From the NCBI RefSeq assembly GCF_947497125.1, contig NZ_CANMFI010000005.1, forward strand, positions 186,001 to 250,000: a DNA stretch of 64,000 nt, in the 5' to 3' direction. Source of the DNA: an uncultured Polaribacter sp. Lineage in GTDB: Bacteria; Bacteroidota; Bacteroidia; Flavobacteriales; Flavobacteriaceae. The position numbers and the translations under genes were made by a program. Of the stretch, positions 36,576 to 44,646 are shown piece after piece. The notes beneath the pieces were generated by a model that was not told the origin of the DNA, made no database searches, and saw nothing but the letters and a program-made list of their open reading frames with translations. How positions within the stretch are numbered: position 1 is the first letter of the stretch; each line of letters begins with the position of its first letter.

Positions 36576-38344
36576 AAAAGTATATAGTTTATCTCGGAAT
36601 ATTAGCTGTTGGTCTACTTTTAGGGTGGATACTGTTTGGTGGCTCACCAAAAGAAGAAACAGACCATAATCACGATGCAGTTACAGAAACCAATCAAATG
36701 TGGACCTGTTCAATGCATCCACAGATTATGCAACCAGAAGCAGGAGATTGCCCTATTTGTGGTATGGATTTAATTCCTGCTGATGGTGTAAGTGATGGTT
36801 TATTAGCAGACCAATTCAAATTGACTGAAAACGCAATTGCTTTAGCTAATATTCAAACATCTATTGTTGGTAAAGGCAATGTTGAAGGCAATACTATCAA
36901 ATTATCTGGTAAAATTGCTGAAAACGAAGAAGCAAATGCAGTACAGGTAAGTTATTTCGCTGGAAGAATTGAACGTTTGAATGTGAGTTTTACAGGCGAA
37001 GAAGTTCGTAAAGGTCAATTATTGGCAACCATTTATTCGCCAGAACTCTATGCAGCACAACAAGAATTAATTACAGCAGCATCTTTAAAAGAATCACAAC
37101 CTGCTTTATACAAAGCAGTCCGTAATAAATTGAAATTATGGAAGCTCTCTGAAAATCAAATTAATAAGATTGAAGAAACAGGAAAAGTGAAAGAAAACTT
37201 TCCTGTGTATGCAACCTTTTCGGGTACTGTTACAGAAAAATTAGTAGAGCAAGGCGATTACATTAAACAAGGTCAACCCATATTAAAAATTGCCAATCTC
37301 AACACAGTTTGGGGAAATTTTGATGTGTATGAAAATCAGATTAACCGCTTTAAAAAAGGACAGGAAGTGATGATAACAACCAATGCCTATCCTAATAAAG
37401 AATTTAAAGGTAAAGTTGATTTCATTGACCCAGTTTTAAACACCAAAACAAGAACTGTTACCTTGCGTGTTGTTTTAAACAATAAGGACGATGTATTTAA
37501 ACCAGGAATGTTTGTAATCGCAAATATTGAAGACAGTACAGCTAAAAATGACGAAGTATTAACAATTCCTTCATCTTCTGTGTTATGGACAGGTGAACGT
37601 TCTGTGGTGTACCTTAAAACAAATCCAGACCAAACTATTTTTGAAATGCGTGAAATTAAATTAGGCAATCAAATTGGTAATGAATATGAAGTTTTAGAAG
37701 GATTATTTGTTGGAAATGAAATAGTGACTAACGGTACATTTACGGTTGATGCAGCAGCACAATTACAAGGCAAAAAGTCTTTGATGAATAAAGATGGTGG
37801 TAAAGTAATGACAGGTCACGAGGGTCATTTAGGTATGGATAACAATTCACCCAACACAGAAAGTGACCACACTATTATGAATGAGCGTCTGAAAGTATCA
37901 GCGAAATTTCAAGAGCAGTTAAAAGCTGTTTTCAATGCGTATATCAATTTAAAAGATGCTTTAGTGAAAGAAGACTCAAAAGGCGCTTCTGAAAGTGTAA
38001 TAAGTTTACTAAACAATTTAACCAGAGTAGATATGAAATTGTTATCAAACAATAAGGCGCATAATCATTGGATGTCATTAGAAAAGGAAATAAAACCTTC
38101 AGCGACCTCAATTTCTGAAACATCCGATATAAAAGCACAAAGAGACCATTTTAAATATTTATCATCACATCTAATCAATGCTGTTCAATTGTTTGGTGTT
38201 AATGAAAAGGTTTATGTGGAATTTTGCCCTATGGCAGATAACAACAATGGTGCATATTGGTTGAGCAAAGAAGAAAAAGTAATCAATCCATATTTTGGCA
38301 GCGCAATGCTAACCTGTGGAGAAGTAAAACAAGTAATAGAATAA
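36572..38344 (+). CDS. cusB: CusB-like adaptor with heavy-metal-binding and DUF3347 domains
   Basis: 590 aa. N-terminal anchor (AVGLLLGWILFGG), a His-containing linker, the metal-binding motif TCSMHPQIMQPEAGDCPICGM, an HlyD/CusB adaptor core (barrel-sandwich VSFTGEEVRKGQLLATIYSP and FSGTVTEKLVEQGDYIKQGQ) and a C-terminal DUF3347 domain (VYVEFCPMADNNNGAYWLS, NPYFGSAMLTCGEV). The extra domains likely deliver copper to the pump. It overlaps the PepSY gene by 4 bp. Confidence 0.9.
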   Translation: MKKYIVYLGILAVGLLLGWILFGGSPKEETDHNHDAVTETNQMWTCSMHPQIMQPEAGDCPICGMDLIPADGVSDGLLADQFKLTENAIALANIQTSIVGKGNVEGNTIKLSGKIAENEEANAVQVSYFAGRIERLNVSFTGEEVRKGQLLATIYSPELYAAQQELITAASLKESQPALYKAVRNKLKLWKLSENQINKIEETGKVKENFPVYATFSGTVTEKLVEQGDYIKQGQPILKIANLNTVWGNFDVYENQINRFKKGQEVMITTNAYPNKEFKGKVDFIDPVLNTKTRTVTLRVVLNNKDDVFKPGMFVIANIEDSTAKNDEVLTIPSSSVLWTGERSVVYLKTNPDQTIFEMREIKLGNQIGNEYEVLEGLFVGNEIVTNGTFTVDAAAQLQGKKSLMNKDGGKVMTGHEGHLGMDNNSPNTESDHTIMNERLKVSAKFQEQLKAVFNAYINLKDALVKEDSKGASESVISLLNNLTRVDMKLLSNNKAHNHWMSLEKEIKPSATSISETSDIKAQRDHFKYLSSHLINAVQLFGVNEKVYVEFCPMADNNNGAYWLSKEEKVINPYFGSAMLTCGEVKQVIE

Positions 38345-38376
38345 TAAATCAAGTAATAACAATTAAATTTTAAACA

Positions 38377-38991
38377 ATGAAAAAAGTAAGATTAACAACA
38401 ATTATGGTAATGGCATTTATAAGCTTATCAGCAATGTCTTGTAAAGATGCGAAAACAGAAAACAGTACCAATTCTGAAATGATTACTGAGGAAGACCATT
38501 CAAAAATGAACCACGATAATTCCGATGGTCACCACGATGTGGATAAAAAGGAAATGGCAATGAACGGAGATGGAAATTCCCAAACAATATTAAATGACTA
38601 TTTCAACTTAAAGGATGCCTTAGTGGCAGATGATAATGCCAAAGCTAAAGAATTGGGTGCAACCCTCGCAACATCATTAGGAAAGCTTGACATTTCAAAA
38701 TATACGGATGCTCAGCAATCAGAATTAAAGGACATTATGGAAGATGCTATCGAGCACGCAGAACATATCAGTGAAAGTGATATTAAACACCAACGCGAAC
38801 ATTTTAAAGTTTTGAGCAAAGATGTTACTGATATGGTAGCTATTACGGGAACACAAGTGAAACTATACGAGCAATTTTGTCCAATGTATGATGGCGGTAC
38901 AGCTTGGTTGAGTACAAAGGAAGAAATACGCAATCCATATTATGGAAGCCAGATGTTGAAATGTGGTAAAGTACAGCGAGAAATTAACTAA
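38377..38991 (+). CDS. DUF3347 lipoprotein
   Basis: 204 aa. Lipobox MSCKDAK, an acidic/His-rich linker (NHDNSDGHHDVDKKEM), then a DUF3347 domain with YEQFCPMYDGGTAWLST and NPYYGSQMLKCG, matching the C-terminus of the upstream adaptor. A stand-alone periplasmic copper-binding partner is likely. Confidence 0.85.
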   Translation: MKKVRLTTIMVMAFISLSAMSCKDAKTENSTNSEMITEEDHSKMNHDNSDGHHDVDKKEMAMNGDGNSQTILNDYFNLKDALVADDNAKAKELGATLATSLGKLDISKYTDAQQSELKDIMEDAIEHAEHISESDIKHQREHFKVLSKDVTDMVAITGTQVKLYEQFCPMYDGGTAWLSTKEEIRNPYYGSQMLKCGKVQREIN

Positions 38992-39447
38992 ATGAAAATT
39001 GTAAAAATCATAGCACTGATTTTATTGGTTGGATTTGTGGGCATACAGTTTGTGCCCACAGACCTCAATCAAAGTGATACTGTGCCAAAAACTGACTTCT
39101 TGTTGGTAAACAACACCCAAGAAAACATAAGCGCATTATTACAAGAGTCCTGCTATGATTGTCATAGTAATAACACAGAATACCCTTGGTACAATAAGGT
39201 ACAACCTGTTGCTTGGTTTTTAGAAGACCACATTAATGAAGGAAAGGAAGAATTGAATTTCAATGAATGGGATGCGTATTCCAACCGAAGAAAAAACAGC
39301 AAACTAAAGTCAATAATTAGTCAGGTTAAAGATGATGAGATGCCACTAGCATCTTACACCTTGATTCACAAGGATGCTAAGTTGTCCAATTCTGAAAAGA
39401 CCTTGATTATTGATTATATGAAGAACCTAAAAGAAACATTAAAATAA
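38992..39447 (+). CDS. Haem-binding-domain (CxxCH) protein
   Basis: 151 aa. N-terminal anchor (ALILLVGFVGIQFVPT), then SCYDCHSNNTEYPWYNKVQP with the CxxCH haem site and a distal DDEMPLASYTLIH segment supplying Met. Matches the Haem_bd family. Starts directly after the DUF3347 stop, so same operon; perhaps an electron carrier in copper oxidation or reduction. Confidence 0.88.
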   Translation: MKIVKIIALILLVGFVGIQFVPTDLNQSDTVPKTDFLLVNNTQENISALLQESCYDCHSNNTEYPWYNKVQPVAWFLEDHINEGKEELNFNEWDAYSNRRKNSKLKSIISQVKDDEMPLASYTLIHKDAKLSNSEKTLIIDYMKNLKETLK

Positions 39448-39521
39448 TGCCCTGATATGGGAAGGAAATACTGGTTGGTTGGTTAATAGCCCTTCCCATT
39501 TCAGGCACTATAAAAAGTATT

Positions 39522-39835
39522 ATGAAACAAACCCTTAACATAAAGAATATGGTATGTGACAGATGCAAATCAACTGTATTAAGGGAGTTGGAAGAATTGG
39601 GTTGTGACATAAAAACGGTTGAGCTTGGACAAATTGTTCTAAACAAAAAGACAGGCATCCAAACATTAGAATTAGAAAAAGTGCTGAGCAAACACGGTTT
39701 TGAAATCATAAAGGATGAAACAGAAATTTTGATAGAGGAAATAAAAATTGCGCTCATAAAAAAAATCGAAAATCAGGACAATGCAAACCTTTCATCTTTT
39801 TTGACCAAAAGGTTTAATAATTACTCCTACACTAA
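39522..39835 (+). pseudogene. HMA-AraC type metal regulator, 3'-truncated
   Basis: An N-terminal HMA-like domain (IKNMVCDRCKSTVLRELEEL) and the segment FEIIKDETEILIEEIKIALI are those of the AraC-family regulators that sit beside metal-efflux genes in Bacteroidetes. The helix-turn-helix domain begins (NLSSFLTKRFNNYSYT) and is cut at about 39.83 kb by foreign DNA; the frame continues to 39908 as nonsense. No longer a complete regulator. Confidence 0.75.
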
Positions 39836-39985
39836 AAATAAAACCGTCCGTAGGCGCATAAATTTCTGGAAATTCTGGATTGTCGTGTGGTGGCAAAACC
39901 AAAGGTGAAAACCTACTTTGTCTTCTGTCTGTAAAGTTTTCAAAATTTACAAAGGTTGTTCCCCATTTGAAATTGCGCATTAAAA
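39815..39985 (-). pseudogene. C-terminal fragment of a TonB-dependent receptor
   Basis: On the minus strand the frame reads FKWGTTFVNFENFTDRRQSR and EIYAPTDGFIFSVGVIIKPF, the terminal strands of TonB-dependent receptors. It is convergent with and overlaps the cut end of the AraC gene. Only about 55 codons remain. Confidence 0.65.
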
Positions 39986-40227
39986 GCAATCCCATAGTTA
40001 TAAAATCCGGATACCAACTCCTTGATCATTTCATTCTATCTGAAGAAAGTTGGCTCAGCAATTACTATAGTCCTTTAGAAAAGGAGCTCGCAACTCTTAA
40101 GAAAGATCTTTCCAAAGACGAAGAGACAAAAGAAGTTGTTCAATCTTACAAAGATGAAATAGAGCTATACAAAAGGTTTAAGGATTACTTTGGGTATGGT
40201 TTCTATGTAGCGAGGAAGGTGAATTAA
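39985..40227 (+). pseudogene. C-terminal fragment of a class I methyltransferase
   Basis: From about 40000 the plus-strand frame encodes GYQLLDHFILSEESWLSNYY and YKRFKDYFGYGFYVARKVN, matching the C-terminus of small SAM-dependent methyltransferases. The SAM-binding half is missing. The upstream part of the frame is antisense to the receptor fragment. Confidence 0.6.
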
Positions 40228-40237
40228 GAAATTCTTG

Positions 40238-40263
40238 GCTGCATCTTTGAATAATAGGGGGAG
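40238..40263 (+). repeat. 26-nt repeat left of the DUF2892 gene
   Basis: GCTGCATCTTTGAATAATAG plus GGGGAG; it recurs at 40612-40637 with two mismatches on the other side of the DUF2892 gene, in the same orientation. Confidence 0.7.
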
Positions 40264-40277
40264 CAACTTATAATGAT

Positions 40278-40313
40278 AAAACCGTTATACTATTGTAGTA
40301 TAGCGGTTTTTTT
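40278..40313 (+). terminator. Bidirectional-looking terminator
   Basis: 15-bp arms AAAACCGTTATACTA / TAGTATAGCGGTTTT (one G-T pair) with a 3-nt loop and flanking A and T runs, downstream of the methyltransferase fragment. Confidence 0.85.
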
Positions 40314-40358
40314 ACTTTAAAATTATTATCTTGCTCTAAACCAATAAAATAAATCAAT

Positions 40359-40583
40359 ATGGAAAAAAATGTTTCTAAAGTAAGAGCACATGATGCAATT
40401 GTAGGAGTCTTGTATTTAATAAGTGCAGGCTTAACGCTATACACATCCAACTTGAACTTTGTGTGGATCGCGGTAGCAGTTGGCGGACTTCAACTTATAA
40501 GTCCAATGACAAAATTCTGCCCGGTTTATTTCATCCTTAATAAACTAATGCCAAATACTGACCCTATTCAGAATGGTAAGTAA
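40359..40583 (+). CDS. DUF2892 (YgaP-like) inner-membrane protein
   Basis: 74 aa with two membrane helices. AHDAIVGVLYLISAGLTLY and LISPMTKFCPVYFILN are typical of the DUF2892 family, small membrane proteins often near rhodanese or redox genes. Flanked by the two 26-nt repeats. Confidence 0.8.
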   Translation: MEKNVSKVRAHDAIVGVLYLISAGLTLYTSNLNFVWIAVAVGGLQLISPMTKFCPVYFILNKLMPNTDPIQNGK

Positions 40584-40611
40584 AACTTAAGTCACAAATA
40601 GATTTACTTTT

Positions 40612-40637
40612 GCTGCAACTTTGATTAATAGGGGGAG
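40612..40637 (+). repeat. 26-nt repeat right of the DUF2892 gene
   Basis: Second copy of the 40238-40263 block, 29 bp after the DUF2892 stop. Confidence 0.7.
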
Positions 40638-40736
40638 GGGAAATCAAAATTCAAACATCTCAATCTCCTTATTTTAATTTCTTAATTTTGACTCATGTCA
40701 AGCACTAATTCAAAAGAAAAACCATCAAAAAGAATA

Positions 40737-41081
40737 GAATAAAGATGTGAAAATGTTCGAGTTTCAAGAACCGGGGGTATCTCTGCAACAAAAACATTTA
40801 AAGGAGATGGAGTTGGTGCAACCATAAACACCAAACACGGACTTAGTATTCATAAACGATTGTTTAAAGGAACTCGAATGGGCTTTCAAAACGGTAATTT
40901 TCAATTCATTGGAAGATATAAAAGTGGTCCTTTCAATTTCAATGTTTCAAAAAACGGATTTAGTACCTCCCTTAAAAATAAACGAGGTTCGTATAACATA
41001 TTTAAACCCAATTATTCTAGTTTCAAATTAGGAGGAATTCAAGTTAGAGGTAAAAACGCTGCTACCTTTCAGATGATCTAA
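40737..41081 (+). pseudogene. DUF4236-like beta-repeat protein, probably 5'-truncated
   Basis: The open frame encodes ENVRVSRTGGISATKTFKGD, then GLSIHKRLFKGTRMGF and FNFNVSKNGFSTSLKNKRGS, reminiscent of DUF4236 proteins (SKxGxSxSxG pattern). An in-frame stop lies just before 40740 and there is no good ATG; the first possible start is a TTG at 40860 inside the domain. Either a truncated gene or one using an unusual start. Confidence 0.5.
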
Positions 41082-41551
41082 ATGATCATTATTCTTGGTC
41101 TAAACTTCATTAAATTCTTTTGGTATACTTCTATCTCCATTTTATGGTTTTGTTTTTTATTTATGAAATGGGTTGTAGATTTCACAAGTGGGTTTTTTAA
41201 AGGTTTTAGAAAAGTTGACTAACGTTCCTAATAACTTTAGTCTACACATTAAAATACCCTTGATCGACAATGTGTTTGGTTCTATCCTCTCCTCTATCTC
41301 TAATATACTTTAGAAACTCTCGTTCAGATTTATGACCAGAAAAGTGCATGATATACTGGGTTTTGAGTTAAATATATTATAATTGTATGAAAAATAATGT
41401 TTTTTTTAAACCTTCAATCAGCTAACTATCTTATTCTTCTAAATAAAGAAATATTTTATTTCTTTATTAGTCTTAATATATTACAATTATTAATTTTGAA
41501 ATATTCTCTTTTAATTTAATATTTTTATTTTAAAATTCACAATTTATTTTT
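41082..41551 (+). repeat. Repeat unit A: integrase-tail fragment plus flanks
   Basis: 41222-41355 is about 134 bp nearly identical to the 3' end of the intact integrase gene (49051-49184), still encoding GHKSEREFLKYI to the stop on the minus strand. The 5' flank (41118-41221) matches unit B at 43050 and the 3' flank (41356-41551) matches unit C up to about 48455. No functional gene; the flanking sequence forms the leader of the next lipoprotein gene. Confidence 0.8.
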
Positions 41552-42988
41552 ATGAAAAAATATTATTTAATTTTATTAGTTGGACTTATTACTTCATGTT
41601 CAAATGAAACTGTTGAAGATGTTAAAAATATTGATACTACAATCCCTGTAATTACATTATTAGGCGATAATCCAACAACTATAGAAGTTAGAAATACTTA
41701 TACAGACGCAGGTGCTAAAGCCATTGATAATTTAGATGGTGACATAAGCACTGATATTGTTACTGTTAATAATATTGACTCAAACAATATAGGAGAATAT
41801 ACAATAACATATAATGTAACAGATTCTAATGGAAATGATGCTGTTGAAGTACTAAGAACTGTTAATGTTATACCATTACAAACCCCACAATTATTGTCTA
41901 TTAATAGAGAAAAGTTTGGTATAAATTGGAATGATGTTGTGAAGTCTAAGCAAGAACCATATGATATAAACAATGATAATACTCCTGATATTATTTCTTG
42001 GCAAAGAATAAACAATCAAACAGTTGACCCTCCTATATTTTACATCAAAGATTACAATGGTAATGATGTGTGGGACTTTAATATAAAGGATTACAATCCA
42101 TCTATCAGAGATTCGTTAAACAATCTTTATTTTGATTATCATGACATCAACAATGATGGAAATATGGATTTTGTTTTACAGTATATGGGAGAATGGCACA
42201 ATCAAACTCCTAATCCAGATTTTTACGGAATAAACACCTATCTTTTGTTGTCTAAAGGTAATTTACAATATGATGTAATTGAAATGTTTGATGACCCTAA
42301 TTTTGATTCATTTGGTATTCAACTATTTGATTTTGATAAAGATGGTAATGTTGATATTTTACATAAATCTATGCAAGAAGGTGAATATTTTAAAAACATA
42401 AATAATCAATCATTTGAATTAAGTAGTATTAATCCTTTATTTATATCAGAATTAGGAATGAAGTTTGATTGGAATTTGGATGGAGAAATTGATTATGTTA
42501 ATCTAGGTTTACAAAATAAAACTCTCACAATAGTAACATCTTCAGAGAATATTGTAATTCCATTCGATAATACTGGTTGGATCTTTGAGTTTAATTTTGT
42601 TGGAAACCCAACTTCTTGGTCACCAGAACGATTTGCAATAATTGATAGTGATAATGACGGTGATTGGGATTTTGTGATTGGTGGTTATCTTAGAAAGAAT
42701 AATAGAAATTATTATACACAAAGATATTTTGAAAATAAAAATGGTAGTTTTTCGTATATCGAAAATTTTATTGAAACAGATCATACTCTAATTGGAGAGT
42801 TACAGGTTTATGCAGACGATATTGATGATGATGGTGATGTTGATTTATATTATCCATTTTATTCAGCATCACAATTAAATACTCCGAGAGAGGATCATGG
42901 GAACGGTCCTGAGCTTGGTCCAATGTTTTGGTGGGAAAACACCAGTACGGGATTTAAAATAAATAAAAACTTTGAATTAATTTATTAG
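41552..42988 (+). CDS. Surface lipoprotein with DUF5011 and VCBS/FG-GAP repeats
   Basis: 478 aa. Lipobox ITSCSNETVED (acidic residues after Cys, as in surface-export signals), one DUF5011 Ig-like domain (residues about 30-108, NTYTDAGAKAIDNLDGD), then FG-GAP/VCBS propeller blades with calcium-binding patterns DINNDGNMDFV, DFDKDGNVDIL, DSDNDGDWDFV and DIDDDGDVDLY. Probably an extracellular binding protein. First cargo gene after the integrase-tail repeat. Confidence 0.82.
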   Translation: MKKYYLILLVGLITSCSNETVEDVKNIDTTIPVITLLGDNPTTIEVRNTYTDAGAKAIDNLDGDISTDIVTVNNIDSNNIGEYTITYNVTDSNGNDAVEVLRTVNVIPLQTPQLLSINREKFGINWNDVVKSKQEPYDINNDNTPDIISWQRINNQTVDPPIFYIKDYNGNDVWDFNIKDYNPSIRDSLNNLYFDYHDINNDGNMDFVLQYMGEWHNQTPNPDFYGINTYLLLSKGNLQYDVIEMFDDPNFDSFGIQLFDFDKDGNVDILHKSMQEGEYFKNINNQSFELSSINPLFISELGMKFDWNLDGEIDYVNLGLQNKTLTIVTSSENIVIPFDNTGWIFEFNFVGNPTSWSPERFAIIDSDNDGDWDFVIGGYLRKNNRNYYTQRYFENKNGSFSYIENFIETDHTLIGELQVYADDIDDDGDVDLYYPFYSASQLNTPREDHGNGPELGPMFWWENTSTGFKINKNFELIY

Positions 42989-43049
42989 AATCTATAAATA
43001 GTTGTAAAATATCTGAAATTAAGTATTTCTAATTTTTCCAATACCTTAT

Positions 43050-43209
43050 TTTTTTTGGTATACCGCTATCTCCATTTTATGATTTGGTTTTTTATCTATG
43101 AAATGGATTGTAGATTTTATAACCGGTTTTATAAAAGGGGGTTAGAGAAGTTGACTAACGTTAATTATAACTTTAGTATATACATTAAAACACTCTTGAT
43201 CAACAATCT
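43050..43209 (+). repeat. Repeat unit B (degenerate)
   Basis: Diverged copy of 41118-41270: GGTATACCGCTATCTCCATT, then GAAGTTGACTAACGTT and the last codons of the integrase on the minus strand (IVDQECFNV versus IVDQGYFNV). It stops exactly where the duplicated regulator block begins. Confidence 0.7.
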
Positions 43210-43224
43210 ACTTTCAAGAGGTTT

Positions 43225-44547
43225 TTATTTTATTCTAATTTGTTTTTCTCTTCGATCTTCTATATTTCTTCTAAACTCAAAGACCGGTAATTTTAATTTA
43301 ATTTTTTGAATTAAATACTCCTCTAAATATAAAATGGATTGTCGGGTTTTTTTCTTCTTCGATTCATAACTATAATGTTCAGAGAAAACATCTAATAACT
43401 CTGAATAATTTATATAATTAGGAGATGCGTCTACAAGTCTCTTTAAAATTTTAAAATCTTCTAGTTTTATTTCTTCTCGTATTTTAAATAAATTTTTAGA
43501 GATAACTTGTGACGGAGTCTTTTGTGAAGTAAAGTAAAAATATATCAAAACAAATACTACAAATAGACTTAAAATAATGAACCACATATATGATTTTGTC
43601 CTGTACAAATTAGAATATACTTTTTTGGTACCTAAAAAACCTTCTTTACTTAAACTAACTAATTCTGCTACTCCACTTGTCTTATTGATTATAAAATAAA
43701 ACTTATCTTCAAACTTATTATAAGTTACTTTATACTCATCGAAGGATCTATTTAATGTTCTTGTTACGTTTAACTTTGCATTAGGATACGCAATCAATGT
43801 ATTATTTTTTATGTCACATTCAAAGACTCCTTCTTCTGCAATAACCAACGTATTTTGATTAAAATTTTCAATAGAACCATAAAAAGGGAAAGTTATATAA
43901 AGTGATCCTTCTCCGAGTTTTTCCCAACGAGATTCTTTAAAAGAAAATTTCCAATAATCATTTATAAAACTCAGGTTTTTTAGAGGAGATTCTTGTTCAT
44001 TGAGCACTCCGTAACCAGGACCAATATAAAGATGATTTCCAATAAATTGCCCAATAATTTTATGTCTTGGATTCGGAGAATCATTATAAGATGAAGCTTG
44101 AGGATAAAGTTCTGTTTCTTTCTTCTCAGTATCAAAGTAAATGATATTATTTTTATAAGTATGGAGCCCATAACCTCCAAAATCCATTAGATTATTTTTA
44201 TACAAAAATGAAAAACTAAAATTTTGGGACTGGTATGGAAATGATCTATCCAATCTTTTAAACTTACTTCCATCAAAAGAATACACAATTCCACTAGATC
44301 TGTTTTTTAAATATCCGATAGAATCATTAGTAACAAATTTGTAATCGACTAAATTAAGTTCATGTTGTTTGGGGAATCCTTCTTTTTCTTTCGTTATACA
44401 AAACAAAGAATCACCAGATATTAAATAAGAATCTTGTTTGAATGTAAATAAAAAGTGTTTTCCATCTTTTTGTAATGCCCTATTCTGTGAATGTAAACTA
44501 GGAATTACTAATGCTAAAAATAATATGAGAGATACTAAATACTTCAT
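43225..44547 (-). CDS. Transmembrane one-component regulator with kelch-like sensor, copy 1
   Basis: 440 aa. Signal peptide (SLILFLALVIPSLHSQ), a periplasmic beta-propeller-like domain (residues about 22-315) with kelch-like elements (GGYGLHTYKNNIIYFDTEKK; NDYWKFSFKESRWEKLGEG), one TM helix (about 320-340) and a 100-aa cytoplasmic tail with a winged-helix-like segment (YINYSELLDVF, KKKKTRQSILYLEEYLIQK, FEFRRNIEDRREKQIRIK). No kinase or receiver domain. About 96% identical to 61057-62379. Likely senses an envelope signal and binds DNA directly; AATACGGTATT lies 43 bp upstream of its start. Divergent from a lipoprotein gene. Confidence 0.7.
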   Translation of the reverse strand: MKYLVSLILFLALVIPSLHSQNRALQKDGKHFLFTFKQDSYLISGDSLFCITKEKEGFPKQHELNLVDYKFVTNDSIGYLKNRSSGIVYSFDGSKFKRLDRSFPYQSQNFSFSFLYKNNLMDFGGYGLHTYKNNIIYFDTEKKETELYPQASSYNDSPNPRHKIIGQFIGNHLYIGPGYGVLNEQESPLKNLSFINDYWKFSFKESRWEKLGEGSLYITFPFYGSIENFNQNTLVIAEEGVFECDIKNNTLIAYPNAKLNVTRTLNRSFDEYKVTYNKFEDKFYFIINKTSGVAELVSLSKEGFLGTKKVYSNLYRTKSYMWFIILSLFVVFVLIYFYFTSQKTPSQVISKNLFKIREEIKLEDFKILKRLVDASPNYINYSELLDVFSEHYSYESKKKKTRQSILYLEEYLIQKIKLKLPVFEFRRNIEDRREKQIRIK

Positions 44548-44589
44548 GAAACTAAAGTACTAAAATTATCTTTTTTGAGATAGGGGTAT

Positions 44590-44600
44590 AATACGGTATT
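44590..44600 (+). promoter_or_regulatory. Putative operator AATACGGTATT
   Basis: Near-palindrome in the 99-bp gap between the divergent regulator (44547) and lipoprotein (44647) genes. The same core occurs at 59884, 59991 and 62422 in corresponding intergenic spaces; a G-rich stretch (AGGGGTAT) precedes it. Confidence 0.55.
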
Positions 44601-44646
44601 ACTCGATTTTTTTTATAAAAACAATTAACAAGCTTAAATTTAAATT

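Noticed and set aside
43055..43309. 84-aa plus-strand frame
   Set aside because: It lies in repeat unit B and overlaps the antisense 3' end of the regulator; composition is that of decayed DNA.
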